Shown: positions 43,759-54,793 of the stretch, piece after piece | How the letters are laid out: each line of letters opens with the position of its first letter | Numbering within the stretch: the first letter of the stretch is position 1 | NCBI RefSeq assembly: GCF_016902345.1 | Contig: NZ_JACJLR010000012.1 | Span: 1 to 64,000 of the forward strand | Reading direction: 5' to 3' | Length of the DNA stretch: 64,000 nucleotides | Source: Mediterraneibacter glycyrrhizinilyticus | GTDB lineage: Bacteria; Bacillota; Clostridia; Lachnospirales; Lachnospiraceae | Notes under the pieces: generated by a model | Told to the model about the DNA's origin: nothing | Seen by the model: the letters and a program-made list of their open reading frames with translations, nothing else | The model's database searches: none | Translations under genes and position numbers: made by a program

Positions 43759-43966
43759 TTAGTCAACTTTTCGGGGAGACATTCGGAAAGACAACAGAAT
43801 AGACGCCTGAAAAGCGGCAAGGGTTCAAGGGGTTCAATAGGGGACAGCTCCTTTTTTTGTGCAAAAAATGGCAATAGTTCCGGATCACAGCCGGAGCCTG
43901 GGAACGCCATGGACGTCCTCATAACCGCACCATGCACCCGCATTAATCAGAAAAGGAGGGAGTAAT

Positions 43967-44650
43967 ACGGAAAACTTGGCAGAAACACTTATGGAAGAGC
44001 TGAACTGTGAGACAGTATTCACGCTTCCGGTTCTCGGCGGGATCTCAGAATCAGTCGTTGTTACATGGATCATCATGGCAGTGCTGGTCCTTTTATCGAT
44101 CATACTGGTGAGAAACCTGAAAGTTGAGAATCCCGGAAAAGTACAGCTCGCACTGGAAGCCGGCATTGGCTGGGCGCAGGATTTCTTCGAAGGCATTATC
44201 GGGAAAGAAAACAGAAGATACATCCCGTATCTGATCACAGTACTTCTCTACCTTGCTTTTTCGAACAGCCTGGCACCGCTGTTTGGCTTCAAACCGCCGA
44301 CAAAAGACCTGAATGTGACGGCGGGACTGGCGATCATGAGTATGTGCCTGATCGAATATTCAGGTATTTACAAGAACGGACTGAAACACTGGGTAAAACA
44401 TTTTGCCCGTCCGGTTCCGGTGGTCGCCCCGATCATGGTCCTGGAGATCGTGATCAGACCCTTGTCGCTGTGTATGCGACTCTTCGGAAATATGCTTGCC
44501 GGATTTGTGGTAATGGAACTTTTAAAGACAGTCGTACCGCTGATCATACCGATTCCGGTAAGTTTCTATTTCGACATCTTTGACGGACTTCTCCAGGCAT
44601 ATGTTTTCGTATTCCTGACAGGACTGTTCATGAATGAGGAGATGGAGTAG
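43967..44650 (+). CDS. atpB: ATP synthase subunit a (AtpB); unusual start codon
   Basis: A membrane subunit with about five or six helices that forms the ion half-channels with the c ring. The essential Arg is in VIRPLSLCMRLFGNMLAG, and the QAYVFVFLTGLFM end is typical. No ATG lies at the expected place: AGGAGGG at 43954-43960 is followed 6 bases later by ACG (ACG GAA AAC TTG GCA). A TTG at 43976 is 15 bases from the ribosome site and an ATG at 43991 is 30 bases away. ACG 43967 or TTG 43976 are the candidates. First gene of atpBEFHAGDC. Confidence 0.85.
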   Translation, partial: TENLAETLMEELNCETVFTLPVLGGISESVVVTWIIMAVLVLLSIILVRNLKVENPGKVQLALEAGIGWAQDFFEGIIGKENRRYIPYLITVLLYLAFSNSLAPLFGFKPPTKDLNVTAGLAIMSMCLIEYSGIYKNGLKHWVKHFARPVPVVAPIMVLEIVIRPLSLCMRLFGNMLAGFVVMELLKTVVPLIIPIPVSFYFDIFDGLLQAYVFVFLTGLFMNEEME

Positions 44651-44763
44651 GGATCGCAGGAGCAGGCATCAGAGCCGGTCTGAGACCGGCTGCATAGAAG
44701 TAAGAAATGCAATGAAAAGAAAATCAGTAAAAATTTATTAAAAAGGAAAAGGAGATCATTATC

Positions 44764-44988
44764 ATGGCAACACTTGTAGCAATCGGAGCAGCTATCGCAG
44801 TATTCACAGGTATCGGAGCAGGTATCGGAATCGGTATCGCAACAGCAAAGGCAACAGAGGCAATCGCAAGACAGCCTGAGGCAGAAGGCAAGATCAGCAA
44901 GACACTGATCCTTGGATGTGCTCTTGCAGAGGCAACCGCTATCTACGGTTTCATCATCGGTATCCTGATCATCTTCTTCTTAGGATAA
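44764..44988 (+). CDS. atpE: ATP synthase subunit c
   Basis: A 74-residue hairpin of two membrane helices with the RQPEA loop. The ion-carrying carboxylate is Glu56 in ALAEATAIYG. At the positions of the Na+-ligating Gln32 and Ser66 of Ilyobacter c subunits there are Ile23 and Ala57, so a proton-driven ring is the simpler prediction. GGAAAAGGAG lies in front. Confidence 0.95.
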   Translation: MATLVAIGAAIAVFTGIGAGIGIGIATAKATEAIARQPEAEGKISKTLILGCALAEATAIYGFIIGILIIFFLG

Positions 44989-45042
44989 TGAGGACAGGAG
45001 AAGCAAAAAGATGAAAAGTGACAAGAAAGGCGGGTGGAAAAG

Positions 45043-45534
45043 ATGCTGAGTCTTGATTTGAACCTTGTCTGGACGATTATCAATCTTGTTGTTCTTTATC
45101 TTCTGCTCAGGCATTTCCTGTTCAAACCTGTGATGGGGATCATGGAAAAGAGGAGACAGATCATTGAGGACGGCCTCAAAAATGCGCAGGATGCGCAGAA
45201 TGACGCGTTGAAGATGAAGCAGGAATACGAGGACGCACTCAAGGGAGCAAAACAGGAATCTGCACAGATCATAGAGCAGGCGCGCTCTGCTGCGAAGAAT
45301 GAGTATGACAGGATCGTCGGAGAGGCCGGCGATAAAGCAGGATCGATCATCGAAAACGCGAAAGAAACCGTCCGGGTGGAACGTGAGCAGACGATGAAAG
45401 AACTTCAGGGCGAGATCGCAGGGCTTGCTGTGGCGTCTGCAGCGAAGATCGTGGGCAGAACCGCGGACGAGGACCTCTATGACCAGTTTCTGAAAGAAGT
45501 AGGTGGAACCCATGACGACACAGACGAAAACTAA
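45043..45534 (+). CDS. atpF: ATP synthase subunit b
   Basis: A 163-residue stator subunit: one N-terminal membrane helix (LVWTIINLVVLYLLL), then a long charged helix that forms the peripheral stalk. ATG 45043 (MLSLDLN) is preferred; GTG at 45034 is possible. Its end overlaps the delta subunit gene. Confidence 0.92.
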   Translation: MLSLDLNLVWTIINLVVLYLLLRHFLFKPVMGIMEKRRQIIEDGLKNAQDAQNDALKMKQEYEDALKGAKQESAQIIEQARSAAKNEYDRIVGEAGDKAGSIIENAKETVRVEREQTMKELQGEIAGLAVASAAKIVGRTADEDLYDQFLKEVGGTHDDTDEN

Positions 45535-46042
45535 TCCTCTACACTGTCCTCTTGCGGCGGTGAGATATGCCCGTGTCCTCTTTGAACTCGGGGTTCCTGC
45601 CGACAGAGTGCAGAAGGCCAGGGAGATATTCGAAGAAGTGCCCCAGCTTCATGATATCTTCGTGAATCCCACGATCGCGCTCACAAAAAAGCAGAACGTG
45701 ATCGACAGGGTGTTCCCGGAGGAAATGAGAAACTTCCTGAAAGTTGTGTGTAAATATCAGAGGATGGATCTGATCTCTGATATATTTGTCTCATATGATG
45801 AGATCTGCGACGAGCAGAATAAAGTCCTGAATGCAATACTGACATGTACCGCACCTCCGAGCGAGGAACAGAAAAAAGGAATGGAGGCGTTTCTGTGCGG
45901 AAAATACGGCGCGAAGAAAGCCCAGATCAAAGTCAGTCAGGATGAGACGCTGCTGGGAGGATTCATCCTCCGGGTAGGCAGCGATGAGTATGACTGGAGC
46001 ATGAGAGGACGCCTGAACAGATTAGAGCAAAGATTAAAGTAA
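45512..46042 (+). CDS. atpH: ATP synthase subunit delta
   Basis: A 176-residue stator subunit that links b to F1. Conserved C-terminal block LLGGFILRVGSDEYDWSMRG. The ATG at 45512, with AGGTGG upstream, overlaps atpF by 23 bases; a GTG at 45503 is an alternative start. Confidence 0.92.
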   Translation: MTTQTKTNPLHCPLAAVRYARVLFELGVPADRVQKAREIFEEVPQLHDIFVNPTIALTKKQNVIDRVFPEEMRNFLKVVCKYQRMDLISDIFVSYDEICDEQNKVLNAILTCTAPPSEEQKKGMEAFLCGKYGAKKAQIKVSQDETLLGGFILRVGSDEYDWSMRGRLNRLEQRLK

Positions 46043-46057
46043 CCGGAGGTGAGCAAG

Positions 46058-47566
46058 GTGAGTTCAATCAATTCAGATGAGATTATTTCTATACTCCGGG
46101 AGGAGATAGAAAATTTTGATACAATGAGCAAGGACAGTGAAGTCGGTACTGTCGTTGCCGTAGGCGACGGGATCGCCACGATATACGGGATTGATCACGC
46201 CATGTACGGGGAGATCATCACATTCGAGACCGGACTGAAAGGAATGGTGCAGGATGTGAGGAAAGATGAGATCGGCTGTATCCTTTTCGGAAGTGATTCC
46301 GGGATCAGGGAAGGCACGAAAGTGTCCCGTACAGGAAAACGGGCGGGAGTCCCGGTAGGAGACGGGTTTGTCGGAAGAGTTGTAAACGCTCTTGGAGAAC
46401 CGATCGACGGAAAAGGAGAGATCCGCGAGGACGACTATCGTCCCATTGAGCAGGAAGCGCCGGGGATCGTTGACCGTAAGTCTGTCAGCGTTCCGATGGA
46501 GACGGGGATCCTTTCCATTGACGCGATGTTCCCGATCGGAAGAGGCCAGCGTGAGCTGATCATCGGAGACCGTCAGACAGGAAAAACATCCATTGCAATG
46601 GACACGATCCTGAACCAGAAGGGCAAAGACGTGATCTGTATCTATGTGGCGGTCGGACAGAAAGCATCCACCGTTGCAAAGGTCGTGAACACGCTGAAGA
46701 GCAATGGTGCGATGGACTATACGATCGTGGTGTCCTCCACAGCGAGCGACTGCGCTTCGCTCCAGTACATCGCGCCTTATTCGGGAACCGCAATGGCGGA
46801 GTATTTTATGTATCAGGGAAAAGATGTGCTGATCGTATATGACGATCTGTCCAAACATGCGGTGGCATACCGTGCCCTTTCCCTTCTGCTGGGAAGATCC
46901 CCCGGGCGTGAGGCATATCCGGGAGATGTTTTCTACCTTCACTCAAGACTGCTTGAGCGTTCCAGCCGCTTAAGCGATGAGAAGGGCGGCGGATCCATCA
47001 CGGCTCTGCCGATCATCGAAACGCAGGCAGGAGACGTATCGGCATATATTCCGACCAACGTGATCTCAATCACGGACGGACAGATCTTCCTTGAGAGCGG
47101 ACTGTTTGCATCCGGCATGAGACCGGCGGTCAATGTCGGTCTTTCTGTATCACGTGTGGGCGGCGCAGCACAGACAAAAGCGATGAAGAAAGCGTCGGGA
47201 AGCATCCGTATCGATCTTGCGCAGTACCGTGAGATGGAAGTGTTCACACAGTTCAGCTCCGACCTGGATGCGGCGACAAAAGAACAGCTTGAATACGGAA
47301 GCGGTCTGATGGAACTGCTGAAACAGCCGCTCTATCATCCGCTGAGCCTTCATGAAAAAGTCATCACACTGTGCGCGGCGACACACAAAGTGATGCTTGG
47401 CGTGGAGAAGACGAAGATCAAACAGTTCCAGCTGGATATGCTGCAGCATTTTGATACAGAACATCCCCAGATCGGTCAGGAGATCGAGGAGACGAAAGCA
47501 CTGACAGATGAGCTGATCGAAAAGATCGTGGAGACGGCGAAGGAATTCAAGAAGAGCAGGTGTTAA
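46058..47566 (+). CDS. atpA: ATP synthase subunit alpha
   Basis: A 502-residue F1 subunit with P-loop GDRQTGKTS (about 170-178), the noncatalytic-site domain, and the alpha signature region around [17 protein letters not shown] with the arginine finger. It starts at GTG 46058, eight bases after GGAGG; GTG 46049 sits inside the ribosome site. Confidence 0.95.
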   Translation: MSSINSDEIISILREEIENFDTMSKDSEVGTVVAVGDGIATIYGIDHAMYGEIITFETGLKGMVQDVRKDEIGCILFGSDSGIREGTKVSRTGKRAGVPVGDGFVGRVVNALGEPIDGKGEIREDDYRPIEQEAPGIVDRKSVSVPMETGILSIDAMFPIGRGQRELIIGDRQTGKTSIAMDTILNQKGKDVICIYVAVGQKASTVAKVVNTLKSNGAMDYTIVVSSTASDCASLQYIAPYSGTAMAEYFMYQGKDVLIVYDDLSKHAVAYRALSLLLGRSPGREAYPGDVFYLHSRLLERSSRLSDEKGGGSITALPIIETQAGDVSAYIPTNVISITDGQIFLESGLFASGMRPAVNVGLSVSRVGGAAQTKAMKKASGSIRIDLAQYREMEVFTQFSSDLDAATKEQLEYGSGLMELLKQPLYHPLSLHEKVITLCAATHKVMLGVEKTKIKQFQLDMLQHFDTEHPQIGQEIEETKALTDELIEKIVETAKEFKKSRC

Positions 47567-47567
47567 T

Positions 47568-49863
<2,296 letters not shown>

Positions 49864-49879
49864 ACAGGAGCGTGATCAT

Positions 49880-50296
49880 ATGGAAACATTTGGGCTGAAG
49901 ATCATAGCCAGCGACAGAGTGTTCTATGACGGCAGATGCTTAAGTCTTGTCATTCCGGCGCCGGACGGTGAGAAGGGGATCCTTCCGCGTCACGAGAACA
50001 TGGTGATCGCCATCGATGTAGGGATCGCCCGGATGGAATTAGAAGAATGCAAATGGACGGAAGTTGCGGTGGGAACCGGTTTTGCTGAGATCGTTAACAA
50101 CCGTGTCACACTTCTTGTGGACACGGCGGAACGTCCGGAGGAGATCGACATCCGCCGGGCTCAGGAACAGAGGGACCGTGCAGAGGAGCAGATGCGTCAG
50201 AAGCAGAGTATCCAGGAGTATTACCACACCCAGGCGTCTCTTGCCAGAGCGATGAACCGGCTGAGACTTGCTCAGGACAAAAAGTGGAATCTATAG
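49880..50296 (+). CDS. atpC: ATP synthase subunit epsilon
   Basis: A 138-residue rotor subunit with an N-terminal beta barrel (FGLKIIASDRVFYDG; VIPAPDGEKGILPRHENMV) and a C-terminal helical hairpin that can inhibit ATP hydrolysis. Last gene of the operon; a terminator follows at once. Confidence 0.93.
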   Translation: METFGLKIIASDRVFYDGRCLSLVIPAPDGEKGILPRHENMVIAIDVGIARMELEECKWTEVAVGTGFAEIVNNRVTLLVDTAERPEEIDIRRAQEQRDRAEEQMRQKQSIQEYYHTQASLARAMNRLRLAQDKKWNL

Positions 50297-50309
50297 GAAA
50301 GCATATACC

Positions 50310-50356
50310 AAAACAGGCTTTTCCGGTATCTTTTTTTACCGGGAAGGCCTGTTTTG
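50310..50356. terminator. Terminator of the ATP synthase operon
   Basis: AAAACAGGC...TTTCCGGTA pairs with TACCGGGAA...CCTGTTTT, with a T-rich loop and T runs on both strands. Confidence 0.85.
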
Positions 50357-50371
50357 CTGAATCATTTTATC

Positions 50372-50400
50372 TTGCATTTTAAGGATGAGTATACTACAAT
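50372..50400 (+). promoter_or_regulatory. Promoter of the GGDEF/EAL gene
   Basis: TTGCAT (50372-50377), 17-bp spacer, TACAAT (50395-50400). Confidence 0.5.
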
Positions 50401-50454
50401 ATTCATGTCTGTATCTGTGGAAAATCCATAAAAAGAAACAGGGGAGAAATATCT

Positions 50455-52074
50455 ATGAATGATAAGAAAGAAATGCGTTCTCTGGTAGAAATCATGAACG
50501 ATGTCCTGAAGGCAGTCCGTGATTACTATGATTCGGAGTACGTTTACTATATTGAAAAAGAGTTTGATGATGTTGAGACGATCTACGAATGGTGTGCGGA
50601 AAATGTTCCGTGGCAGAGAGATCGGATCAAGATGCTCTCCGCTGATCAGCAGCCAAAATGGATGAAGCAGGAGATCACTGATACGACAGCAGACAGTTAC
50701 AGCGTATTCCAGAAGCTTGACGATGACACAACAGCAATCCTTGCTGTTGTGGGCGTTCACAGAGGCGGATGTGATATCAGTCTGATGCGTGCACTTATTC
50801 CGTATATCCCGCAGGCGATCACACTGCAGAAAAAGCAGAAGCAGCAGGAGTATCTGAGTTATCATGACAATCTTACAGGCCTTCTGAACAGAAACAGTTT
50901 TGTGGCATACATGGATGAAACTCCTCACGGTGAACTGAAATCTCTGGGGGCACTTTCTCTGGATATAAACGGACTGAAAAATTTTAACAAGGAATTCGGA
51001 CGCGACTATGGGGACGAGGTCGTCATACGTGTCGGAGAAGTACTTGAGGAGTATTTCCGGGGCGGATTTGTATACCGAATGACCGGGGACGAATATCTGG
51101 TCCTTGTGGAGAACAATTCTTATGAACAGTTTACAAAACAGGTATATGCAGCGCACAGGAAACTGGACAATATCAGCCTGGGACTTGTGGCGGTAGGATA
51201 TGCCTGGGAAAAACTGGACATTGATGTGAGCAATCTCGTTGCATCCGCAGAGAATATGATGCGCGATGAAAAAAGGAAGTACTATAAAAATCTCAAGAAG
51301 GGACATCATGAGCCCATCATCAAGGAAGATCTGCTCAATGATATCGAGAACGGAAATTTTATCGTATGTCTTGTTCCCAAGATCGATGTCAGGACAGGAA
51401 AAGTTGCCGGAGCGGAGGCAGTGGTGCGCTATCACCACAAAGACCTTGGAATTGTCAATCCGGCACGGTATCTGAACCTTCTGGAGGAGACCAGACTGTC
51501 CCATTATCTGGATCTCTATGTTTTTGAGCAGGTGTGCAAAACGCTGCACAGATGGGATGTGGAAGGGATTCCAATGATTCCTGTCTCTGTAAATTTTGCG
51601 GGGGCCACCCTCAGGCAGGAGAGTATTGCGGATAAGATGCTCCTTCTGATCGAAAAGTATCATGTATTCTGTGAATATCTTGAGGTGGAAGTGTCCGAGT
51701 CCTATACAGATATGAACCAGGAGATGCTCACGGAGACAAGCAGTAAGATAAGAAAAGCAAATGTGAGAGTGATACTGGATCACTTTGGTGCTAAGAATTC
51801 AAGCTTTTCCATTCTTGCCATAATGGAGTTTGATGGTTTGAAACTGGATAAAAGTCTGATCACGAATATTGTAGGGAACAGGAGGAGCCGTATTGTTGCA
51901 AAGGCTGTCATAGATATCTGCAGACAGCTTGGAGCGTATGTGCTGGCTTCCGGCGTGGAGACACAGGATCAGCTCAATGTTCTGGAAGAACTGGGGTGTG
52001 ATTATGCGCAGGGGGCCCTGTTCAATAAACCGATCACGATAGAAACTTTTGAAGTTCGCTATATGAAGGAATAG
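50455..52074 (+). CDS. Degenerate GGDEF-EAL protein
   Basis: A 539-residue cytoplasmic protein: an N-terminal sensor-like region (1-135), a GGDEF domain (about 135-290) and an EAL domain (about 290-535). The diguanylate cyclase motif reads TGDEY instead of GGDEF, and the EAL motif reads EAVVR. Other EAL residues are partly kept: Asn in SVNFAG, Glu in VEVSESY, Lys in GLKLDKSL, Gln in YAQGALFNKP. DDFG is changed to DHFG and AEGVE to ASGVE. Both activities are therefore doubtful, and it may bind c-di-GMP or GTP as a receptor. The gene follows the ATP synthase operon under its own promoter. Confidence 0.85.
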   Translation: MNDKKEMRSLVEIMNDVLKAVRDYYDSEYVYYIEKEFDDVETIYEWCAENVPWQRDRIKMLSADQQPKWMKQEITDTTADSYSVFQKLDDDTTAILAVVGVHRGGCDISLMRALIPYIPQAITLQKKQKQQEYLSYHDNLTGLLNRNSFVAYMDETPHGELKSLGALSLDINGLKNFNKEFGRDYGDEVVIRVGEVLEEYFRGGFVYRMTGDEYLVLVENNSYEQFTKQVYAAHRKLDNISLGLVAVGYAWEKLDIDVSNLVASAENMMRDEKRKYYKNLKKGHHEPIIKEDLLNDIENGNFIVCLVPKIDVRTGKVAGAEAVVRYHHKDLGIVNPARYLNLLEETRLSHYLDLYVFEQVCKTLHRWDVEGIPMIPVSVNFAGATLRQESIADKMLLLIEKYHVFCEYLEVEVSESYTDMNQEMLTETSSKIRKANVRVILDHFGAKNSSFSILAIMEFDGLKLDKSLITNIVGNRRSRIVAKAVIDICRQLGAYVLASGVETQDQLNVLEELGCDYAQGALFNKPITIETFEVRYMKE

Positions 52075-52081
52075 ATGACAG

Positions 52082-52708
52082 ATGGTCAGAGCCTGGCTGG
52101 CGGATATAACACCGCTCTACGATGAGGAATGTTACGGGAAATATTACGAAAGGCTTCCGCTGTTCCGCAGGAAAAAAGCGGATGCCCTGCGTTCCCGGCA
52201 GAGCAGGGCGCAGAGTGTGGGGGCATGGAGTCTGTGGGAAAAGATTCGGGCAGAGTATGATCTGCCTGAATCTTCTGTATATAATCTGTCTCATTCCGGA
52301 GACTATGTGATGTGTGCGGCAGAGACAGATGCAGTTCAGTGCCGGGTCGGATGCGATCTTCAGCAGATGGAAAAACTGAAGATGAAGATCGCAGAGAGAT
52401 TTTTCTGCCGGGAAGAATATCTTGCAGTCCTGGAAGGCGGGACAGAAGAGGAACGCAGAGACATATTTTACAGATACTGGGTGCTGAAAGAAAGTTTTCT
52501 GAAAGCCACAAGGAAGGGAATGGCACTGCCGATGAACTCTTTTTCCATACGTCTGGGAGAGCCGCCGGTCCTTGTGAAGCAGCCGGCAGAGTTCCCGGAA
52601 CCGTATCACTACAGAGAATACTCCATAGACAGGCTTCCATATAAAATGGCGGTCTGCACCACAGATGAAATTATTGATTCAAAAGTACATACGGAGCTGA
52701 GATTATAA
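52082..52708 (+). CDS. 4'-phosphopantetheinyl transferase, Sfp type
   Basis: A 208-residue transferase that moves 4'-phosphopantetheine from CoA to carrier-protein serines. Core motifs: YNLSHSGDYVMCA (about 67), VGCDLQQM (Mg site, about 89) and FYRYWVLKESFLKATRKG (about 128). No polyketide, peptide-synthetase or fatty-acid cluster is nearby, so the target is unknown. Seven bases after the GGDEF/EAL gene, so possibly co-transcribed. Confidence 0.85.
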   Translation: MVRAWLADITPLYDEECYGKYYERLPLFRRKKADALRSRQSRAQSVGAWSLWEKIRAEYDLPESSVYNLSHSGDYVMCAAETDAVQCRVGCDLQQMEKLKMKIAERFFCREEYLAVLEGGTEEERRDIFYRYWVLKESFLKATRKGMALPMNSFSIRLGEPPVLVKQPAEFPEPYHYREYSIDRLPYKMAVCTTDEIIDSKVHTELRL

Positions 52709-52709
52709 T

Positions 52710-53510
52710 ATGAGACATGAAAGTAAAAGAGCGAGAGTAAGGCGGATCCTGCTGACGGGCGTTGGCTTTGGACTGACAGCGGGCGTGCTTGTAACCTTCG
52801 TGGCCGCAAAAGCCGTGATAGACAGGCAGATGAAGGAACTTACTGCAAAAAATACGGAACTGCAACAGCAGAATGAGGAACTGCAGCTTCAGGTGGAAAA
52901 GACAGATGCGGTGGAGAACAGCGCAGAGCTGCTGGCAGGAGATTCAGACGGATGGAGTCTTGCTCTTGTAAATGAAAGTTATCCTCTTGATACGTCCTAT
53001 GAACCGGCGCAGCTGACACAGATTGACAGCGAGCGCTCTGTGGATTCCAGGATCGCAGAGAGCCTTCAGAAGATGATGGATGACGGAGCGGCAGAAGGGC
53101 TGAGCATGTATGTGACGTCTGCCTATCGGTCCTACGACAGACAGCGGGAAGTTTTTAATACTACAATGCAGGACTGGATCAATCAGGGGTATACTCCGCT
53201 CAATGCATACGAGGAGACCAAAAAATCTGTTGCTGTCCCCGGGACCAGTGAGCATGCTACAGGCCTGGCAGTTGATATCATTTCCACAGAATATGAGGAA
53301 CTGGACGACAGGCAGGGAGATACAGACGAGCAGAAATGGCTGATGGAGCATTGCTGGGAGTATGGATTTATCCTGCGTTATCCGGAAAACAAGGCTGATG
53401 TGACAGGGATCATCTATGAGCCGTGGCATTACCGGTATGTAGGAGAAGAGGCGGCGAAAGAGATCACGGAAAAGGGGATCACACTGGAGGAATATATTTT
53501 GGGACAATGA
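52710..53510 (+). CDS. VanY-like D-alanyl-D-alanine carboxypeptidase
   Basis: A 266-residue membrane-anchored M15B peptidase. A signal-anchor helix (about 13-32) is followed by a Gln/Glu-rich coiled coil (about 40-65) and the catalytic domain with VTSAYRSYDRQRE, the zinc site SEHATGLAVDI (about 178) and EPWHYRYVG (about 239). It trims the terminal D-Ala of peptidoglycan stems outside the membrane. One base after the preceding stop codon. Confidence 0.9.
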   Translation: MRHESKRARVRRILLTGVGFGLTAGVLVTFVAAKAVIDRQMKELTAKNTELQQQNEELQLQVEKTDAVENSAELLAGDSDGWSLALVNESYPLDTSYEPAQLTQIDSERSVDSRIAESLQKMMDDGAAEGLSMYVTSAYRSYDRQREVFNTTMQDWINQGYTPLNAYEETKKSVAVPGTSEHATGLAVDIISTEYEELDDRQGDTDEQKWLMEHCWEYGFILRYPENKADVTGIIYEPWHYRYVGEEAAKEITEKGITLEEYILGQ

Positions 53511-53512
53511 CT

Positions 53513-53589
53513 GGTTACAGTTCACACCGTACAGGAGCGCGCCGGCGCGGCGGGTGCGCATGCGGGCGGCGGCCAGGTATGAACTGCGA
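53513..53589. repeat. Short TIR element of the CAGTTCAC family
   Basis: GGTTACAGTTCACACC (53513-53528) opposes GGTATGAACTGCGA (53576-53589), an inverted repeat of 11 bp with one mismatch. The interior is very GC-rich. The right part (GCATGCGGGCGGCGGCCAGG) closely matches 61132-61152 at another intergenic site. Non-coding. Confidence 0.5.
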
Positions 53590-53590
53590 A

Positions 53591-53620
53591 TTGTGGCCGC
53601 AAGAAACAAAGGAGTATAAT
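53591..53620 (+). promoter_or_regulatory. Promoter of the HTH/acidic-repeat gene
   Basis: TTGTGG (53591-53596), 18-bp spacer, TATAAT (53615-53620). The start site would fall only a few bases before AAGGAGG, giving a very short leader. Confidence 0.5.
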
Positions 53621-53639
53621 TTACATAAGGAGGAAAACC

Positions 53640-54677
53640 ATGGAAGATTTAACGTTTGGTGAACAGGTCAAGATCATTCTCGGACGAAAAGGGATGACGA
53701 TCAAGGAACTGGCGGAGACCATAGAAGCGCGGACCGGAAAAAAAATGTCCAGGCAGAATCTGACGCAGCGTCTTGGACGTGACAATTTTCAGGAGCAGGA
53801 TATGAGGATGATCGCTGCGATCCTGGAGTGCCCCTTCCAGCTCAGCATCATGGGAGGAGAAGCGGCAAAAACACGCTCCCCGCGCAGAGAAGAGCCGGTA
53901 TCAGGCGGAAGCGCTGTCCCGGGATATGCAGAGGTCAGGGAAGTACAGGAAACTGCGAAGGAAAGTGCCCCGGAAGTGACGCCGGAAGGAGCAGTGGAAG
54001 ATGAGACGATTCTGATGGAAGAGACTGCTCCTGAGGAAAATCGTGTATCTGAAGAAGAGACTGTTCCCGGGACGGAACCTGTATCTGAGGAAGAGGCTGT
54101 CTCCGGGGAGGAACCTGTATCTGAGGAAGAGCAGGAAGAGAGAGACATGACCATTGGAGAGCTTTACGAGATTCACGAGGAACTTTCCGAGCTGGAGGAG
54201 AATGCGAAAGCTGGGGAATCGGTGGAAGTGATCAAGGAAGAGCTGGAGAAGCCGAAGAAGGAGAGATTCGGTAATTTCTTCCTGAGAAGAAAGCACTCTG
54301 AGCCTGAGAAGAAGGCGGAGAAAAAAGAGAAGGAAAGCAATGCGTCTCATGAAGTTCGCCTTTCAGATTCTGACGACGGACATACAGCTGCCGTGCAGAA
54401 TAGTGTGAAGAGTGAAAAGAAGGCAGATTTTGAGCCGGTCATTTCTCACAATGATGCGGAAGAGGACCGGGAGCAGGGCGAGGTGAATCCATATACCGGC
54501 AGGGAATATCAGTCCAACAGTGTCCGGATGCACCCGACCAGGATCGGATATGTACAGGTTTATGACAGAAGTATACATAAATGGACAGATATGACAGAGT
54601 GGGCATTCCTTGGATATCAGGAGCGGAAGAAGGCGCTTCTGGGCAAGGCATATGAGCCGCCGATCTATCTTGACTGA
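53640..54677 (+). CDS. Unknown protein with HTH-like N-terminus and acidic repeats
   Basis: A 345-residue protein. Residues 1-75 look like an XRE-type helix-turn-helix (TIKELAETIEARTGKKMSR, then NLTQRLGRDNF). The middle (about 85-260) is low complexity and acidic, with tandem units such as EEPVSEEE, encoded by near-exact repeats at about 54040-54133, then Lys/Glu-rich stretches. The C-terminus (about 300-345) is ordered, with RMHPTRIGYVQVYDRSIHKW and FLGYQERKKALLGKAY. I do not know its function. Confidence 0.7.
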   Translation: MEDLTFGEQVKIILGRKGMTIKELAETIEARTGKKMSRQNLTQRLGRDNFQEQDMRMIAAILECPFQLSIMGGEAAKTRSPRREEPVSGGSAVPGYAEVREVQETAKESAPEVTPEGAVEDETILMEETAPEENRVSEEETVPGTEPVSEEEAVSGEEPVSEEEQEERDMTIGELYEIHEELSELEENAKAGESVEVIKEELEKPKKERFGNFFLRRKHSEPEKKAEKKEKESNASHEVRLSDSDDGHTAAVQNSVKSEKKADFEPVISHNDAEEDREQGEVNPYTGREYQSNSVRMHPTRIGYVQVYDRSIHKWTDMTEWAFLGYQERKKALLGKAYEPPIYLD

Positions 54678-54688
54678 CAGAAAATGCA

Positions 54689-54730
54689 TTACCGGTATAC
54701 GGAGGGGAAACTGATTCCGTATACCGGTAA
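54689..54730. repeat. Perfect 15-bp inverted repeat
   Basis: TTACCGGTATACGGA (54689-54703) and TCCGTATACCGGTAA (54716-54730). It has no T run, so it is not a normal terminator; it lies just before the terminator at 54739-54768. Confidence 0.55.
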
Positions 54731-54738
54731 CATCATGC

Positions 54739-54768
54739 GAGAGTTCCACAGAGAGGGAACTCTCTTTT
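54739..54768 (+). terminator. Terminator before dgt
   Basis: GAGAGTTCC pairs with GGGAACTCTC, followed by TTTT. Confidence 0.7.
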
Positions 54769-54793
54769 ACCCTATGGGAAGGATATGACAGTT

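Noticed and set aside
50362-51783. 473-codon minus-strand frame across the GGDEF/EAL gene
   Set aside because: Antisense to a gene with clear domain motifs; His/Ile/Cys-rich composition typical of a shadow frame.
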